Positions 23,230-35,902 of a DNA stretch of 64,000 nucleotides are shown piece by piece. The notes under the pieces are model-generated. The model was not told the DNA's origin and made no database searches. It saw only the letters and a list, made by a program, of their open reading frames with translations. Position 1 is the first letter of the stretch, and each line of letters begins with the position of its first letter. The stretch is from Steromphala cineraria (lineage: Eukaryota > Mollusca > Gastropoda > Trochida > Trochidae): NCBI GenBank assembly GCA_916613615.1, contig OU744733.1, positions 36,929,939 to 36,993,938 of the forward strand. Direction: 5' to 3'. The translations under genes were made by a program, and so were the position numbers.

Positions 23230-23850
23230 TACGTTTTAGATTAACATAGCTAGATGTTTTTGAAAACTTCTATATGATTCAAAATAGAACATAGAAATGT
23301 CTAATATTTAAGTATTTTTGTGGTATTAGGAAATAAATAATGAGTTCATTAACAAACGAAAAAAAGTGACTTGGATATAAATGTATCTATGAATTCTAAT
23401 ATTTGGGTTTTTTTTAAAATTTTCCAACACTTCAGTACAGTTCGATATTGTAACAATATTAGTGTATTGATAACAAAATGTTACAATCTGTCATTCTTTT
23501 ATATTTTGATGAATCCATTTTAAAGGAAATCATCCATTTTACTCTGAGAAACTGTCATGGGCAAAGACAGAAACTAATCAAGTCATCTGTTTCGTTTTCA
23601 ATTGTCACAAAGCAAAACAAAGTTTCATTATTAACCATGTTTCACCATTATATTTCCACGAGGTTACCTTTCACATATTTTCCACCACTGCACTTCTGTT
23701 ACAATATGAAAACTTATAGAAGAGCCTTCTGGAGGTTAAGATTTGCTGCACAATACCATAGTATTTTGACAGATAGACATGTTTATACACTAAATGAAGC
23801 TCATTGGCCCAAAGTACAGTTGAGTTTTCAGTTATTATAATTGTTCACGT
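23230..23850. other. No confirmed gene; one 120-codon frame
   Basis: An open frame at 23478-23840 starts with ATG. Its product is basic and hydrophobic with no recognised domain, and the base composition is not distinct from the flanks. Probably non-coding. Confidence 0.35.
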
Positions 23851-23858
23851 GACTTTGA

Positions 23859-24090
23859 AGGGACAGAAGCACGTTTTTTTAAAATTGTATATTTTCACTC
23901 TTACACTAATAATTGTACATTAATGCTAAATGTATTATTTTGATTTTGTCAAAAATCATATTACACAAACTAATCATCCATAGTCAGAAAACAAATTATA
24001 AAGATTCACATAAAGTCCATTGGCGACCATTTTTGTGTGAACACATTTAATTCATCTAGTGTAAGGGAAGGGAAGGCATCGCATTATTTT
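23859..24090 (+). mobile_element. TTAA-type MITE, truncated copy
   Basis: Starts AGGGACAGAAGCACG after TTGA (degraded TTAA) and matches the 38321 copy through CAAAAATC(A/T)CATTACACAAAC and the following CAATCATCC-type block (here TAATCATCC). The right terminal repeat is missing. Oriented as the 38321 copy. Confidence 0.75.
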
Positions 24091-24174
24091 GTTAAAACTT
24101 TCTTATTCTCAAAAGGGACACATCCCCATTCGATATAATCGTGAAACTAGTGTGATTGATAGTCAAGGACAGGG

Positions 24175-24320
24175 ACTCGTTCACTTAAGTGCATCGTGAT
24201 ATGTCCTCATAAATCTAGCACCTGAAGAGATCCCTTATCACTCATCAAGAAAAATCAATAAACTGTTAGACATGATACTAAATCAGCAATTATCCATTAC
24301 ATTGTGAATCGTCACATGTT
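24175..24320 (+). repeat. Paralogous segment, copy 2 of 3
   Basis: Matches 31690-31845 over TTCACTTAAGTGCA, TCATCAAG, CTGTTAGACATG and GATACTAAATCAGCAAT. Lesser similarity to 17005-17160, and a weak additional relative around 24690-24850. Confidence 0.62.
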
Positions 24321-24329
24321 GGATTGTTT

Positions 24330-25225
24330 GTGGTATATTTGAGAGACATTTTCGTTTAGCATTTTAACACAGAAGATACAACATTTTAGTCTCGAAATGT
24401 CATCTTATGAAAAGTATTATTTTAAATGAAAGTGAAAATGTGTTGACTTAGTTGTGGTGTGCAACTGTTAGATACAGTATAAAACTAACAATTCTCAAAT
24501 CATTAATATTTTTGTCTTACTAACTAATGTTTCTATTTGCTTAAGTTATGTTATCAAGCTTAACAGACCTAGGTTAATCAATGAGTGACAGGGTCTCCAT
24601 GAGCTAATGATGAAGGGAATCTTTTTTCTTTGTGCAAGTGGTATTATTCAATACTTGTTTAATTTATTGTCCTCGTATAACAAAATGCAGAGTAATATGT
24701 GTCGTCAAGAACCTAGTACTTGTAAGGATTCATTTTAACCATTAAGAAAAAAATAAGACAGGCGATGGTCCGTTTGGCAGCAACAGTGCATTGTTCTGTG
24801 GTTTGTTTAATGTTGCACACATGTTGGGGGACATTTCTGTAATTGACAATTCCAAACAGCACACTTATCGATCTCCAATACAAAAACAAATCTTGTTTGT
24901 TGCAGGAAATAGCATAATGATCTCTATGGGTTAAACATATTTTTATTTCAAAGAATATTGGAGAACAAGCTATAATTGCTTATTTGAACGCTGCTCTTAT
25001 ACATGATTTATACAACTGGACATAAACACAAGAGCGTGTGAAACTGCAAAGCTAAGAAAACAACATGTTTAAATGTAATAGGTATAGGTATTTAAAAAAA
25101 TTCAAATGTTGATATCTATGGAAAGACAAAGCTAACAAAACAGTTTATTGTCAAGACGGTTTTCTTGTGTTTTCATGACATCCAAGAGGAACACATAGGG
25201 TCCCGTCATGCACTGTTTTCATGTT
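24330..25225. other. No gene seen
   Basis: AT-rich. A weak relative of the 24175 segment lies near 24690-24850 (TCAAGAACCTAGTACTTG). Nothing else was recognised. Confidence 0.45.
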
Positions 25226-25232
25226 GACTTAA

Positions 25233-25578
25233 AAGGGCAGAAGCACGTTTTTAGGGGGAATGTAAGGTGATGTCAGGAAAATGGAAAGTAATGGTTCCAA
25301 TGTTGAAAGGGCATGTAGTTAAACAGAATGGAGCAGTATTAATTTAAATATAATATATAATATGATATAAAGTTTAGCCGTGAGATTCCCTTTTCTTACA
25401 CAAAACGAATTAAAGGTGTTCACACAAAATTACCACCAATGAATATTTATGTGAATCTTCATTGTTTGTCGTCTGACTATGGATGATTGGTTTGTGTCAA
25501 ATAATACATTAAGCAATAACGTAAAATTATAAGTGAACAAATAAAATATGAAATCATAAACAACGTGCTACTGCCCCT
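25233..25578 (-). mobile_element. 346-bp MITE flanked by TTAA
   Basis: Terminal repeats AAGGGCAGAAGCACG (left) and, inverted, AGGGGCAGTAGCACG (right) lie between TTAA at 25229-25232 and 25579-25582. The interior is the reverse complement of the 38321 copy (AGGTGATGTCAGGAAAATG near the left end). TTAA duplication is the rule for piggyBac-type transposases. The TIR sequence is not one of the classic piggyBac ends, so the superfamily is inferred from the duplication only. Confidence 0.82.
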
Positions 25579-25624
25579 TTAAATAAAACATAGTGTTAAT
25601 AGGAATAGAATACATAGTTGGTTA

Positions 25625-26020
25625 GTCTTTGCAACTGATTTGTTGTCACATCCAGAAAATACAAAGTACAACAGTTTTTAGGATTTGACATTCGTCAATT
25701 ATCACTGATCAGTCACTGAAAGTGAGGATTAAAGTCCAAAATATATAATAGTGTGTGTCTTAACAATATAACATAAACAATGTAAAAGCCACATTCCAAC
25801 TTTTTAAAATAATTATAGAATTTGACCTCTCCTTCACCATTGTTCAAATTCAAGAGTTTTTGGAACTAGGATTTAGATATCAACAAACTGCTGATGTTTA
25901 TTCAAGTTGTTGTGCACGTTATTCCTGGTTCGAAGTGGGAAGCCACTAAATATATCAGGCTATACTATTACAACACTTATATGACGTTATCGCTGCAGTT
26001 CTTTGAAGTCATTAAATCAA
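25625..26020 (+). repeat. Paralogue of unit A/B segment, third copy
   Basis: Similar in order to about 33480-33860 and 50690-51030: CAACTGATTTGTTGTCACAT, TTCGAAGTGGGAAGCCACT and CTGCAGTTCTTTGAAGTC all recur with changes. It shows that part of the duplicated unit also exists upstream. Confidence 0.65.
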
Positions 26021-26024
26021 TAAT

Positions 26025-28100
26025 GTTTTTCTATAAAAGAATGCATTTGTTCTTATATTGACTTCAACAGAAGCTTGGAATCTGTACCCAATGTATTTGA
26101 CGACGACTAATAAATATGAGGACACATGAACGTATTTTTGCTTCCTATAAATTCAAATAAATATAAATTAGAATAAACATGCAATCAAAAATGACAAAGG
26201 TACGACGTACAAAGTTACCAAGTGATATTTATATTTCGTCTGTTGTGGACAAACCAGGAATTAACGTGATTGTTAGAAATATCTTTACTGACAATAGTTT
26301 AATTGTTTCGACCTTTGATTCAGTGTTGATGCATTACCAATAGCTGTAGTTTTTAATCTTCAAGATTGAATGCTATATAGGAATATTTCCGATATCCCTC
26401 TTCATGTGTATATTATGCAATCTTGCATTACAGCTCCAGTCTTTTGAAATAACCTTAACCAAACTGTTTACATATTTTCTAATTACCTTATATGATATAT
26501 TACTGGAGTAAGAATATAACATGCAGTAACTATATATATTAAAAATACAAATTCAAATTGTTCTTGATAAGACAAAAAAAATCATTTCAAATAAGGTAAG
26601 CTGATATTCCAAGGAAAAATGCCATTTATGGTTGCTCATAAAATTATAATTAGAAAAAAATTATGTTTCAGTCGAACCGCTGCTGACTTTCACTTTAATA
26701 CTTTCACATGGGGATCCTGAATCAAAGTCCATTTGCTAGATAAAGGGCCTTGTTGAACTCTCTGTCACCAATAAATCACTCTGCTGCCTAGAAAGTTCCA
26801 TTGTCGTAAATGTATTGATCATGGATTCTCTACTGTTTGAAGTTCAATATACCTTAGATTTATTTGAAATGGAAATCTCAAGGGTAGAGATTTGTAGAAG
26901 CCATTACAAATAATCTGTCTTAAATTACTTATTTGCTGTGAATTCATGAAAATGATAAAACCTCAGAGCAGGGAAGGGACAAGTTTTCCGAGTGATGTGG
27001 AGATTAATATCTTCAACTTTGACAATACATTTCATTGTAACTGCTTAAAATTAAAATATAAATTAGTGTCGAGTTTGCAAAGTATATATGAATCTGTTAA
27101 TTTGATTTTTGAAACTATTATATCTTCAGATACAATTTTTGAAATGAACTGCTATTCTATTGGAATCTTTGAATTGACAGCCATTTGACATTAGAAACTG
27201 ATTGCAATTGGCACTTGCTCAATAATAAAAAGGTTCACGATATAACCATGGCAGGTACTTGGCCAGTGTCTAGACACAATACGTCATCTTTTGTTGGATT
27301 ATGTCAGGAAGAACGTTTTTAGAAACCTGTCTAAAGAGACCCGGCATTGACTGATAGCCTGATGATTTGTACTGTTATAAACTGATGTATCAAAGCTTGG
27401 ATATATAAAGCGTTATCAAACACGATATTGGTGTTTCTAATTCAATGACCTAATAGAGTGTGTTATAGTAATGATTATATTTGGCTATTTAGGCTCTGAT
27501 GTAAGAAATACATAGTTAAGAATATAAGGGAAATGAAATAATCACTTAAAGGAGTTTGGCTTAAAGTTTGAATAATATTATTACTGCTTGTAGGGCTTAC
27601 TTTCTACCTTTATCTATAATAAGAGCTGGAATACCAAACAACGTAATCTAGGTAAGAAATGCCTTTAGAAAGCAAACATTTAACTGACTTGATGCTTATT
27701 CTTCAAATGCAAATACACGATGGGGTATCTCATTCTCTTCAAATAACAAAAAAATCCTTGTTTTGGGACGAATTTGTTGCCATAAAATGAAGAACAATAA
27801 AATCACATAACTAAAATGATTAGAAAGTGAAATTTAACATATCTGTAAAGAAAGAGTTTGCAATCAAGTTAAGACCTGTTTTATGATAAAATATTTTTTT
27901 TAGCTAGTTTTTTTTGTTTTAGTGGCGTCAAAGTCAATATTTTGTATTGCTAGTATGTAGAACCATTCAAGCTTGGCATATTCCTGGATATTGATTGGAA
28001 AGTCTCTTTTACAAAATTCTTTCCCATTCATTCCAGAATGCGTTGGCCGGTCGTTGTAGTGCCTAACACATAATGTCAGAACACATGTGCATACCATAAA
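26025..28100. other. No gene seen
   Basis: Strongly AT-rich. The 80-codon frame at 26946-27188 has no recognised domain. No repeat copy was identified. Confidence 0.5.
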
Positions 28101-28106
28101 TTAGTT

Positions 28107-28565
28107 TGATATATGTATTAAATTCAAGGTCACGAGCAAAATCACAAAACAAATCCTTGGAGAAGTAAGAAATTTTGGAAAGGTTTTCACAGCAATCCAT
28201 CAAAGGTCACAGCAAGGTCATAACTTAAGTATGGTTAAGCCATGTACAAACATTATTTTGACACTTTTAGTCATTAAATGATTGTTATACTCATTGAAAA
28301 GTATTATCGATTGTGTGACCTTCAAGGTATAGTTCAACTTTGAAATAAATATGAAATCGGAAATGGGAAATCGTTCCGCTAGGAATTCTTTTGACATGTT
28401 CCTATTTAGGACCAAAGTTCTAGTTCATTACTTCTTCGATTCTTTTTACATATTTCTTAGAAAACGCCAAATTTACTCTGTTTTTTAGAAGACAGGAGAA
28501 GGGAGAGCGAAACCCTAAGTTTCGGGGCTGGTCTATTTATGCGGTGTCCCGCAAAGTAATATAGT
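28107..28565 (-). mobile_element. Truncated reversed copy of the 5163 element family
   Basis: Read on the minus strand from 28565: TTTGCGGGACACCGCA, then CAGCCCCGAAACTTAGGGTTTCGC, corresponding to the left end at 5174-5230 (split here as two adjoining stretches). Downstream are TGACCTTGAAGG-type blocks (28310-28330), a TATGACCTTGCTGTGACC block (28205-28220) and CGTGACCTTGAAT (28120-28132). Only about one repeat unit remains and the terminal 12-bp hairpin is lost. Confidence 0.65.
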
Positions 28566-28569
28566 TGAT

Positions 28570-29740
28570 GCAATACCTATCAAATAGCTTATCAAATCTG
28601 ATAGTATCTTTTAAAACCTCAATCATTAGTCAAAGCGTGACCTCATCATTCATGATCTTATATATCACATAAGCCTATCTCTTCAGCCCACCAAGCTTAG
28701 CCAGGGCAAGAAAATCACGTTTGACAATTCAAGACTTTACTCTTAAGAAAAGTATTATGAGATTGTTTTATTGGAGACTTTTAAATGCTTAAACAAGGGC
28801 GTTTAAGTTTGTCTGTAGAGAAAATATCACATTCCCTCTAAATTTGTTTCCCCATAAAGCGCAAAGTTCCTGAAGGTACAAGCACATAAGAGCTTAGAGG
28901 CAAAATGTCTTGACAATAGTTTATTTTCAACTTTTGAAGGTTGATGTGCAATGTAAACTTGCGAACTCTTGGTATTTATTAAAGAGGTGATTTGTATAAT
29001 AATTACAGATGAATATCTCCATTAAGATTATCTAATGGAATAATCGAGACGATAATCACAAATTTTATCGACAATGATGAAGGTCCAATTAAACGTCCTA
29101 CATGTATGTATGCAAAATTGACAAAGAGAAAACACGATTAGAACATGGTTCATTCCTAACTACATTTTGAGGCATTCAATTTATCATTACTTCGAAATAA
29201 ATTTTGAATCTAGTCTCCTTATTACTATAAGAGTGCAGATAGTGATCTTGTTGATCATTGGAAAAATATCAAATTATGAATCACAGTAAATTCTATATTC
29301 TGTTGGAAATATCATAAATTTCTATTATATATTCCCTTGGTTCGAAACCCCAAAAAGCAACTTGTTGACATCGGAAATTCTAACGTAGGCTGAATTTATC
29401 ATAGTTAACTTTGCATTGAGTTTAGATTCCACCCATTCAGGTCATCGGAAAGCCGAATGTAAAATATATGGATATCATTGTTGACAGTTTGTATTTAGAG
29501 AATCTCACCCAAGTGTCTTCTGATATTAAAATATATCATTCGAGTTAAAAAAGTTACACAAAACACAAAACCGGATATTTTTTTTATCAATGAGTATTGA
29601 TATATTTGATATAAGACAACACGAGGGTGAGATAATATTGATCATCCAAAATCATTCTTCATTAGTTATTAATGAAAAAGTAATATCTCTGAACACAAAA
29701 CTGTCATTTGGCTTTTTGGAGCTGTTACATGTATGTCCTA
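28570..29740. other. No gene seen
   Basis: AT-rich DNA without recognised genes or repeats. Confidence 0.5.
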
Positions 29741-29746
29741 TTATTG

Positions 29747-29786
29747 TGACGTCATCGTGTTTATGACGTCATAGTATATGATGTCA
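29747..29786 (+). promoter_or_regulatory. Cluster of CRE-type sites
   Basis: Two perfect palindromic TGACGTCA sites (29747-29754 and 29764-29771) and one variant, TGATGTCA (29779-29786), lie within 40 bp at 15-17-bp spacing. TGACGTCA is the CREB/ATF consensus. No TATA box or start was seen close downstream, so regulatory function is inferred. Confidence 0.45.
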
Positions 29787-29789
29787 TTA

Positions 29790-30860
29790 CGAGATCATGC
29801 AAAAGTATTGTTATGTCATTTGTTGACATCACCAGGGCATTGTTCAAAATGTACTGTCAAAACGATATCTCCTAGGATATATCGCGTGATCTCATACAAG
29901 CGATATCTTAAATTCCGAGATTCTCCGTTTTGGAAAAAAACCCATTGCTATCTACTTTTTGAGAATTTGATAAACGGCCCCTTTGAAGAGCTGTCAATAG
30001 TAAGACATTTAATTGGAAGAATGAAATGTAAGTTGTTAATGACATATTAAATACTTGTGAGCGATCATTTTGCACTTGTTTCACACAGTTGGAGTTTCAA
30101 TACTTCATGAGTATTGGAAAAGACAATCGTTTTCATTGTATTGATTAAATACATTCATTGCCAAAGTTTCTGATGCAAGCCGTGGTATTTAAAAAGGTGG
30201 ACTATCATTTCATTCACTGAAAATGCTATTTCAAAATTCATGTATAGATTGCCAGTTATTTGTCATATCATATGTGATAAGAAAGTAAATGAAATACATG
30301 AATTCATTATTGTTCATTATTTTAACAGCCCCAACGTCTTTATTGTTTTGGTCATGTATGATGAAGTGCTTCTTTTCATTCCCCACTAACTAGATGTAAA
30401 TTTTGTCTTGACAAATTGCAAATGTGCCAATATTAGCAATTGTAACTGTTACATTACAAATGTACTTATATGAACAAGCTTTAGGGATATAAACATGAAA
30501 AAACATGAGATTACATTTCAACACCTCTGTTATATATGCAAGAATATATATATACATATTTTGATCCATCTTAACAAATAAACATTTCAATTTTTTCAGT
30601 TTTTGGATATATAACTTTATCTGTGCACCTTACATTAAAATGGTATGTTTTAAAACCACTGTAAATGAACACATGTCAAATGTTGGAAATATCATATATG
30701 TCCTTAATGAAGATGATAATTTCCGTATGTCGATTGTGTAAAACTGCTTATCATGAATAGATGGACTTCAGGGCATCATAACCAATGAACTCTTAACATC
30801 AAGACCCATGAACAGTCCCATAGATGTTGTTAAAGCGACCTCTATAACCTCATCCAAAAT
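29790..30860. other. No gene seen
   Basis: AT-rich. A 90-codon frame at 29778-30050 overlaps the CRE-like cluster and has no recognised domain. Confidence 0.45.
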
Positions 30861-30865
30861 GGATG

Positions 30866-30990
30866 CAATATGTGATTTCCCTTTGCAGCAATCAAACTGA
30901 ACATTTATATTATTGTCTTGACAAGAAACTCTCCTAGGCGTAAAGCTCATGATGGAATATGATAAATTGTCTGAAGTCCTCTTTGAAAAT
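30866..30990 (+). repeat. Acceptor-like three-copy module, copy 1
   Basis: GTGATTTCCCTTTGCAG (ends 30888) is a good acceptor-like tract. The frame after it starts IKLNIY and stays open for 23 codons. The same arrangement recurs at 37302-37443 and 52951-53060. See copy 2 for details. Confidence 0.5.
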
Positions 30991-31689
30991 AGCATTCTGG
31001 TGTTCGGGAGACCAAGCGAAATACATATAATCATTAAACAATGTTAATGCATGATAAGAATAATATGATGTAAAAAAACATTTAAAAAAATCATTGTATA
31101 ACTATAATTGAATATTTGTATAGGAAATTAGTTTGATTGTCTACAGTGAGAAATTCAAATAAGGTGGGATGGTAAGGATATTCCAATTAGATGCAAAATA
31201 ATGACGTTACGAACATTATATTGTCCCAGAGACAATGATTTATTATTCTTCTATTAAAATAATATAAAAAAAGTATTGTTTTATATTGATGTACAATAAA
31301 TATAATTAAAATCCCTTAAATCCCTTCAATTAAAATATTGTCTTGTGTTTATTCCATCAGTTTTTAAAATGTTGATGGTTAAAACAAAAAGGGAAAATTC
31401 GGAGAAATGATTTGTTTTAACAACCTGACACTGATTTATAGTTTAACGTTTTGATATGAGTGACCATCCTATGTCCTAGGTGGAAATATACGCACGGTCA
31501 AATGATTAAACTTTCAAAAGTTGAAATACTTGCATAAATACTTGATATATAAAATAATTCATTATCGTAATACCCAGACAGTCTATTCATAATGTTCCTC
31601 ACTACTATCATATCCCTCACATTCAAATTCCTTAATTACGCAAAGACGCACATATTAACAACATATGGTCATGAAACTAGTTTTGATTG

Positions 31690-31845
31690 ATTGTCAAGAG
31701 TCTCATTCACTTAAGTGCAATGTGATATATCATCATAAATGTTGTGCCTGTTGTGATACCATATCACTCATCAAGGGAATCAATTTACTGTTAGACATGT
31801 GCTGTGATACTAAATCAGCAATAATGCATTATACTAAAGATCTTT
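31690..31845 (+). repeat. Paralogous segment, copy 3 of 3
   Basis: Counterpart of 24175-24320 (TTCACTTAAGTGCAATGTGA, CTGTTAGACATG, GATACTAAATCAGCAATAAT). It is absent from unit B, where the flanking blocks 49700 and 49715 are nearly adjacent, so unit B lost it. Confidence 0.62.
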
Positions 31846-33479
31846 TTACAGTTTGTTTTAGTCTTTTTAGAGACATGTTCAATTGTTTTTTTACCAAAAA
31901 AGTTTCAACTGTTTTTAGTGATAAAATTACATGTGACTAACATACAAAGTCATTGGTTTACTATTATTATTTGATTTGCGATATATGGTTTAACTTATTT
32001 TGATGGAATTTGGCAATATAACAGAGTATATACCATTTACGAATTAGGATGATTTCCGATTTTGTAGTTTCAGGTGTTTGACAAGTATGTATAATGTATC
32101 TTCAGACACATACATATATATTTTGCCGTCCTGGCCAAATGAATTCCGATTACAATCAACAAATCAACAGCATGTTGAAGTACACATCATATTTGACTTA
32201 CCTCAAGAATTTGATCGGAGTTGAACCCTCATTTATTGATAAAGGGCTTTGCGTGTCAGATGGTGATTGCAAAATCGTATTCATGATCTTGCCGATTTAT
32301 TTAATATGTCAATATGAAATGCAAAATTTTGAGCACATGGCTATCTTAAAATAGGTTAATACTTAGCTTGCGTAGATATACATCTTCAACCAAACTTATA
32401 CTGTCTGTCAGTCACAATCTGTTAAAATAAAGGTGTTTTTGCTTATTTTTAAATAAAAAACTTTGATATGTTAACATCAAATTTCTACATATCTTATTCC
32501 TTTTACCAGTCGCAATTCGTAAAAATATCCTTTTTCCATTTTATCTTTAAAATGTATATGTTTGATTCAATATTGAACCTATTATGATCCCGAAGGGTCA
32601 TGACGACCAGACATCAATCATATAGAGCACCAGATTACCTCTGAATACTTCATATCTGGAGTTCATGTAGCCTCCACCAAATGTTATACTGACTCATGTG
32701 AAATAGCTGTTGGTGTACTATTTGAACATCATTTGTATATTGCACAATAAACTTTAGAATCTGATCAAATGGACATCAAGGAATATCAGACAACATTGAT
32801 TGTCTCATGATGTACGCATCTGGCAAATAGAGATATGCTCGTGCTAACGAAACTGTAACAACGACCAATGTTTGCAACATCAGGAATTATGTTCCCCGCA
32901 CAACGTCGGTTAATATTTCTTGGCCAATATGCTTTTTGTTTAAAATAACATGCTCACGTTAATATGAATGTCAATCTGTACACGCTTATGATAACTCACG
33001 TGGTTTTCAAGAAAGAGCGTCACACAAAAATCACTACTGTAATTTCTTTGTGTTGACAAAAATCATTATTTTTGTATCGAAATGTATGTTCTAGTGTCCT
33101 GTGGCTTAATAATTTATCTTCGTACAGTAACTGTTAAGTTAAACTTTCTACCATCACATTGTCGTGTCCTCTAGAATCTGCTGAGACGTGAAAGTATGAT
33201 CGACAACAGGGCATTCGAAGGTGGATCCTGTCATGTATCACACATGTGTTTACTTGAAACGTTCTTCCAATTGACCATTTATATCATCACACCAAATGGC
33301 CTTCTAAACAACACACAACTTGAATACTGAAGAACGTATTGAATACAACTCTATGGTAAGGGGTAACTCTTTTAAATTAGTTCTTTGTTAGAGTGGTTTC
33401 TGTATGTGTTGTGTTCCTGATATTCATGACTTGAGGTCGCATGAAGTTCAGCCATTCACTGTTTTAATGTAAGCTGAAA

Positions 33480-33860
33480 ATGAAGTACTGACAACTGATT
33501 TCAGAAACATTCAAAAACAGAGAAAGGGTACAAAACATTTAAGGCATGGACATTCTTGCTATGAAAACTAATCGATCAATGTTCAATTCATATTGAATGT
33601 CAGATTTGTGTGATGGGCAATGTCCAATGTTAAAACTTCTGTGAACATAACGAACTTGTCATTTCGTGCACCAATGTTCAAAAACAATATTTAATAACTG
33701 GGAGTTTTAGATATCTACAAAGTTGGCTGATTATTTAACTAACTTTATGCAATCTTCCTGGTTGGAACTGCGAAGCCATTAAATATCGGACGTCGATATT
33801 TAAACTCTCTTCTGTAAATACATTATTTCTGCAATGCTTTGAAGTCCGCAAGAAATGAAA
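33480..33860 (+). repeat. Three-copy segment, unit A member
   Basis: Pairs with 25625-26020 and 50690-51030. The best conserved stretch is ATTTCTGCAATGCTTTGAAG at 33826, with CAAGAAATGAAAT following, also present at 50990. Confidence 0.68.
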
Positions 33861-35014
33861 TTGTTTCAATACGGATGCACTCGTCGGCAAAAGTATGTTA
33901 TCACTTTGAGAACTGATTTCATGAAAAATCCTTAATATGAATATTGACAGTAAACGACACATTGAAAGCTAATTACCCCTTAATTTGTGTTTTTTAATTT
34001 GTAATGTACAAATTTTAACACGCTTTAGAAAAATGCAAATGCTAGGTATAAGGTAATTTTGCCATTGATGCAAAGCCAAGAGAAAAACATGTTTACATAT
34101 GCTCATAATAGATCAGGGTCATCACAACTATGGATATAACATCTTCAAACCATCAAAGGTCAGACCATAAAAACGCGAGCTATCTCTGAAAATTTCCACA
34201 AACTGTCCATGAATACCAACTTTGGAAGAATCCCCATAGTTCAAATATTTCAATATACACAATACCAACAAGATGTGAAGGTATTGAACAAGCAAAATAC
34301 CAAATAAACATTGTATTTAACAACGTGCACTAGATTAGATCATCGTAAAAGCTTGATGAACATGATGAAAGGCTGCATTACTTTATGAAGGTGAGTACAA
34401 ATTAAGGAGCAAAGGACAAGTAAAATCAGATTTATTCTATTCCGCAATGGCCATAGTCACTAAACGTTGATTTATTGCAAATGCTTAATGATAGGACAAA
34501 ATTAAACGTTAAATATCAAAAGCGATTGTACAGGTCCAATGGCTTGTCATTAGTCTAAAAACATAAACTTAAGTAACATGACGAACCTGATCCTCCCAGT
34601 TTTGAACAAGCCACAGAGACACATGCTAACATCGCAAATATATACCCCTCTACAAAAAACTTAAATGTACACAAAAATTCATAAGAAAAGAAGCAGAATA
34701 ATTGTCATAAGAAAAGAAGCAGAATATGTTTAATTTCATTAAAACTTTCAATATGAAGCCCTGAGATATATTGACGTTTAAGAAGACTATACAGGGCAGT
34801 TGTTTTGATACATCAAGGACCAATTGTTTTTGCCGAGTGTCACGTTTGTTGCATTGAGCTCGGGTTATCATGACTTGGTATTATTGATGTTTTCGGTTAC
34901 CTCACACACATTTTATGCCACTTACATCCAGGTGATCATAATGCACAGAAACGTTTATATTTATTTTGAGCATGATGGTAATAAGAATTTACCAAGTCAG
35001 AGATGCCAGTGGAG

Positions 35015-35082
35015 TGACGTCATAGCACATTGACAGCGTTAGACGCCATCGCATTGTGTACTCCCAGTACGCTATATAAAAG
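35015..35082 (+). promoter_or_regulatory. Candidate core promoter: CRE plus TATA box
   Basis: A perfect TGACGTCA at 35015-35022 is followed 50 bp later by TATATAAAAG at 35073-35082, placing a start near 35103-35110. The TATA box is kept in unit B (GCTATATAAAGACTCTAG near 52660), but the CRE is not. The first downstream frame of any length begins at 35144. Function is inferred from the motifs only. Confidence 0.35.
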
Positions 35083-35104
35083 ACTCTAGCAACTCTAACA
35101 CAAA

Positions 35105-35602
35105 CATATATGAACATTTAAATCGATTGAAAAACGAATCCTCATGTCGATTTGTTCAGAATTTGGCAATATTTATGCGTTACTGACATTTCAAAGATGT
35201 CTGAAAATAGGATGCTTGTTTACTAAAACTTCTACAAACGAATATAATATCCTTGATAAAATGATAAAAACGAGATCTCATCGTCAATATATAAACTCAG
35301 AACAGGATCATAAATATCGTTATATCAAAGCAATGAAACGTCCCATAAACAAACATATATGCACATTTAAATCGATCAAAAAGACGAATTCCCATGGCAA
35401 CCTGTTCCGAATTTGGGCATATGTTTGCGTTACTGACAATTCAAAGATGACAGCAAATAAGATGCTTGTGTACTAAACGTTCTACAAACGAAAACTATTT
35501 CAAATATCCTTGATAAAATGATAATAGCGAGATCTCATCATCAAAATATAAACTCAGAACAGACTCATAAATATCGTTATATCAAAGCCAAGATAAGTCC
35601 CA
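35105..35602 (+). repeat. 249-bp tandem duplication
   Basis: CATATATG(A/C)ACATTTAAAT starts at 35105 and 35354. The units stay in register through GCGTTACTGACA, TTCTACAAACGAA, GAGATCTCATC and AATATAAACTCAGAACA. Unit B holds a single copy at about 52680-52930, so the duplication happened in unit A after the units split. Confidence 0.9.
35144..35476 (+). CDS. Doubtful 110-codon frame spanning the 249-bp repeat
   Basis: It opens about 60 bp after the TATA-like box and begins MSICSEFGNI. Halfway through it re-reads the tandem copy in another register. In unit B the start codon is absent (CATCTC in place of CATGTC). No domain was recognised. Most likely fortuitous. Confidence 0.15.
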   Translation: MSICSEFGNIYALLTFQRCLKIGCLFTKTSTNEYNILDKMIKTRSHRQYINSEQDHKYRYIKAMKRPINKHICTFKSIKKTNSHGNLFRIWAYVCVTDNSKMTANKMLVY

Positions 35603-35616
35603 TTGATGTCATTATA

Positions 35617-35645
35617 CACTCATGGCAAAAATTGTTGTCACCCCC
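35617..35645 (+). repeat. Tc1-like left terminal inverted repeat
   Basis: Pairs with 37229-37257, one mismatch in 29 bases. TA target duplication at 35615-35616. Confidence 0.95.
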
Positions 35646-35902
35646 TAATATTTAATGAAATTGGAGTTTATATCACATTGTATGCATGGCAATGTTGGTT
35701 TTCCATGGAAATGTCATTACAGGCATGAAGTTACATTAACTCACACTTTACAATGAACAGTGTCAGCGGTTTCATGTAGACCACGTGCATTTCATTGAAA
35801 TGATGGAAATTTGTCTCCTTAGGTTTGTCATTTCCATCGATTACTATAGACCTCTTTCATAAGATACAGCTTCACGACTATAGTTTCTGAAAAGCATAGA
35901 CC

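Noticed and set aside
23478..23840. 120-codon plus-strand frame as a gene
   Set aside because: No domain, no splice or promoter context, and AT-rich composition equal to flanks.
35144..35476. 110-codon frame after a TATA-like box as a host gene
   Set aside because: It crosses a 249-bp tandem duplication in a shifted register and its ATG is absent in unit B.
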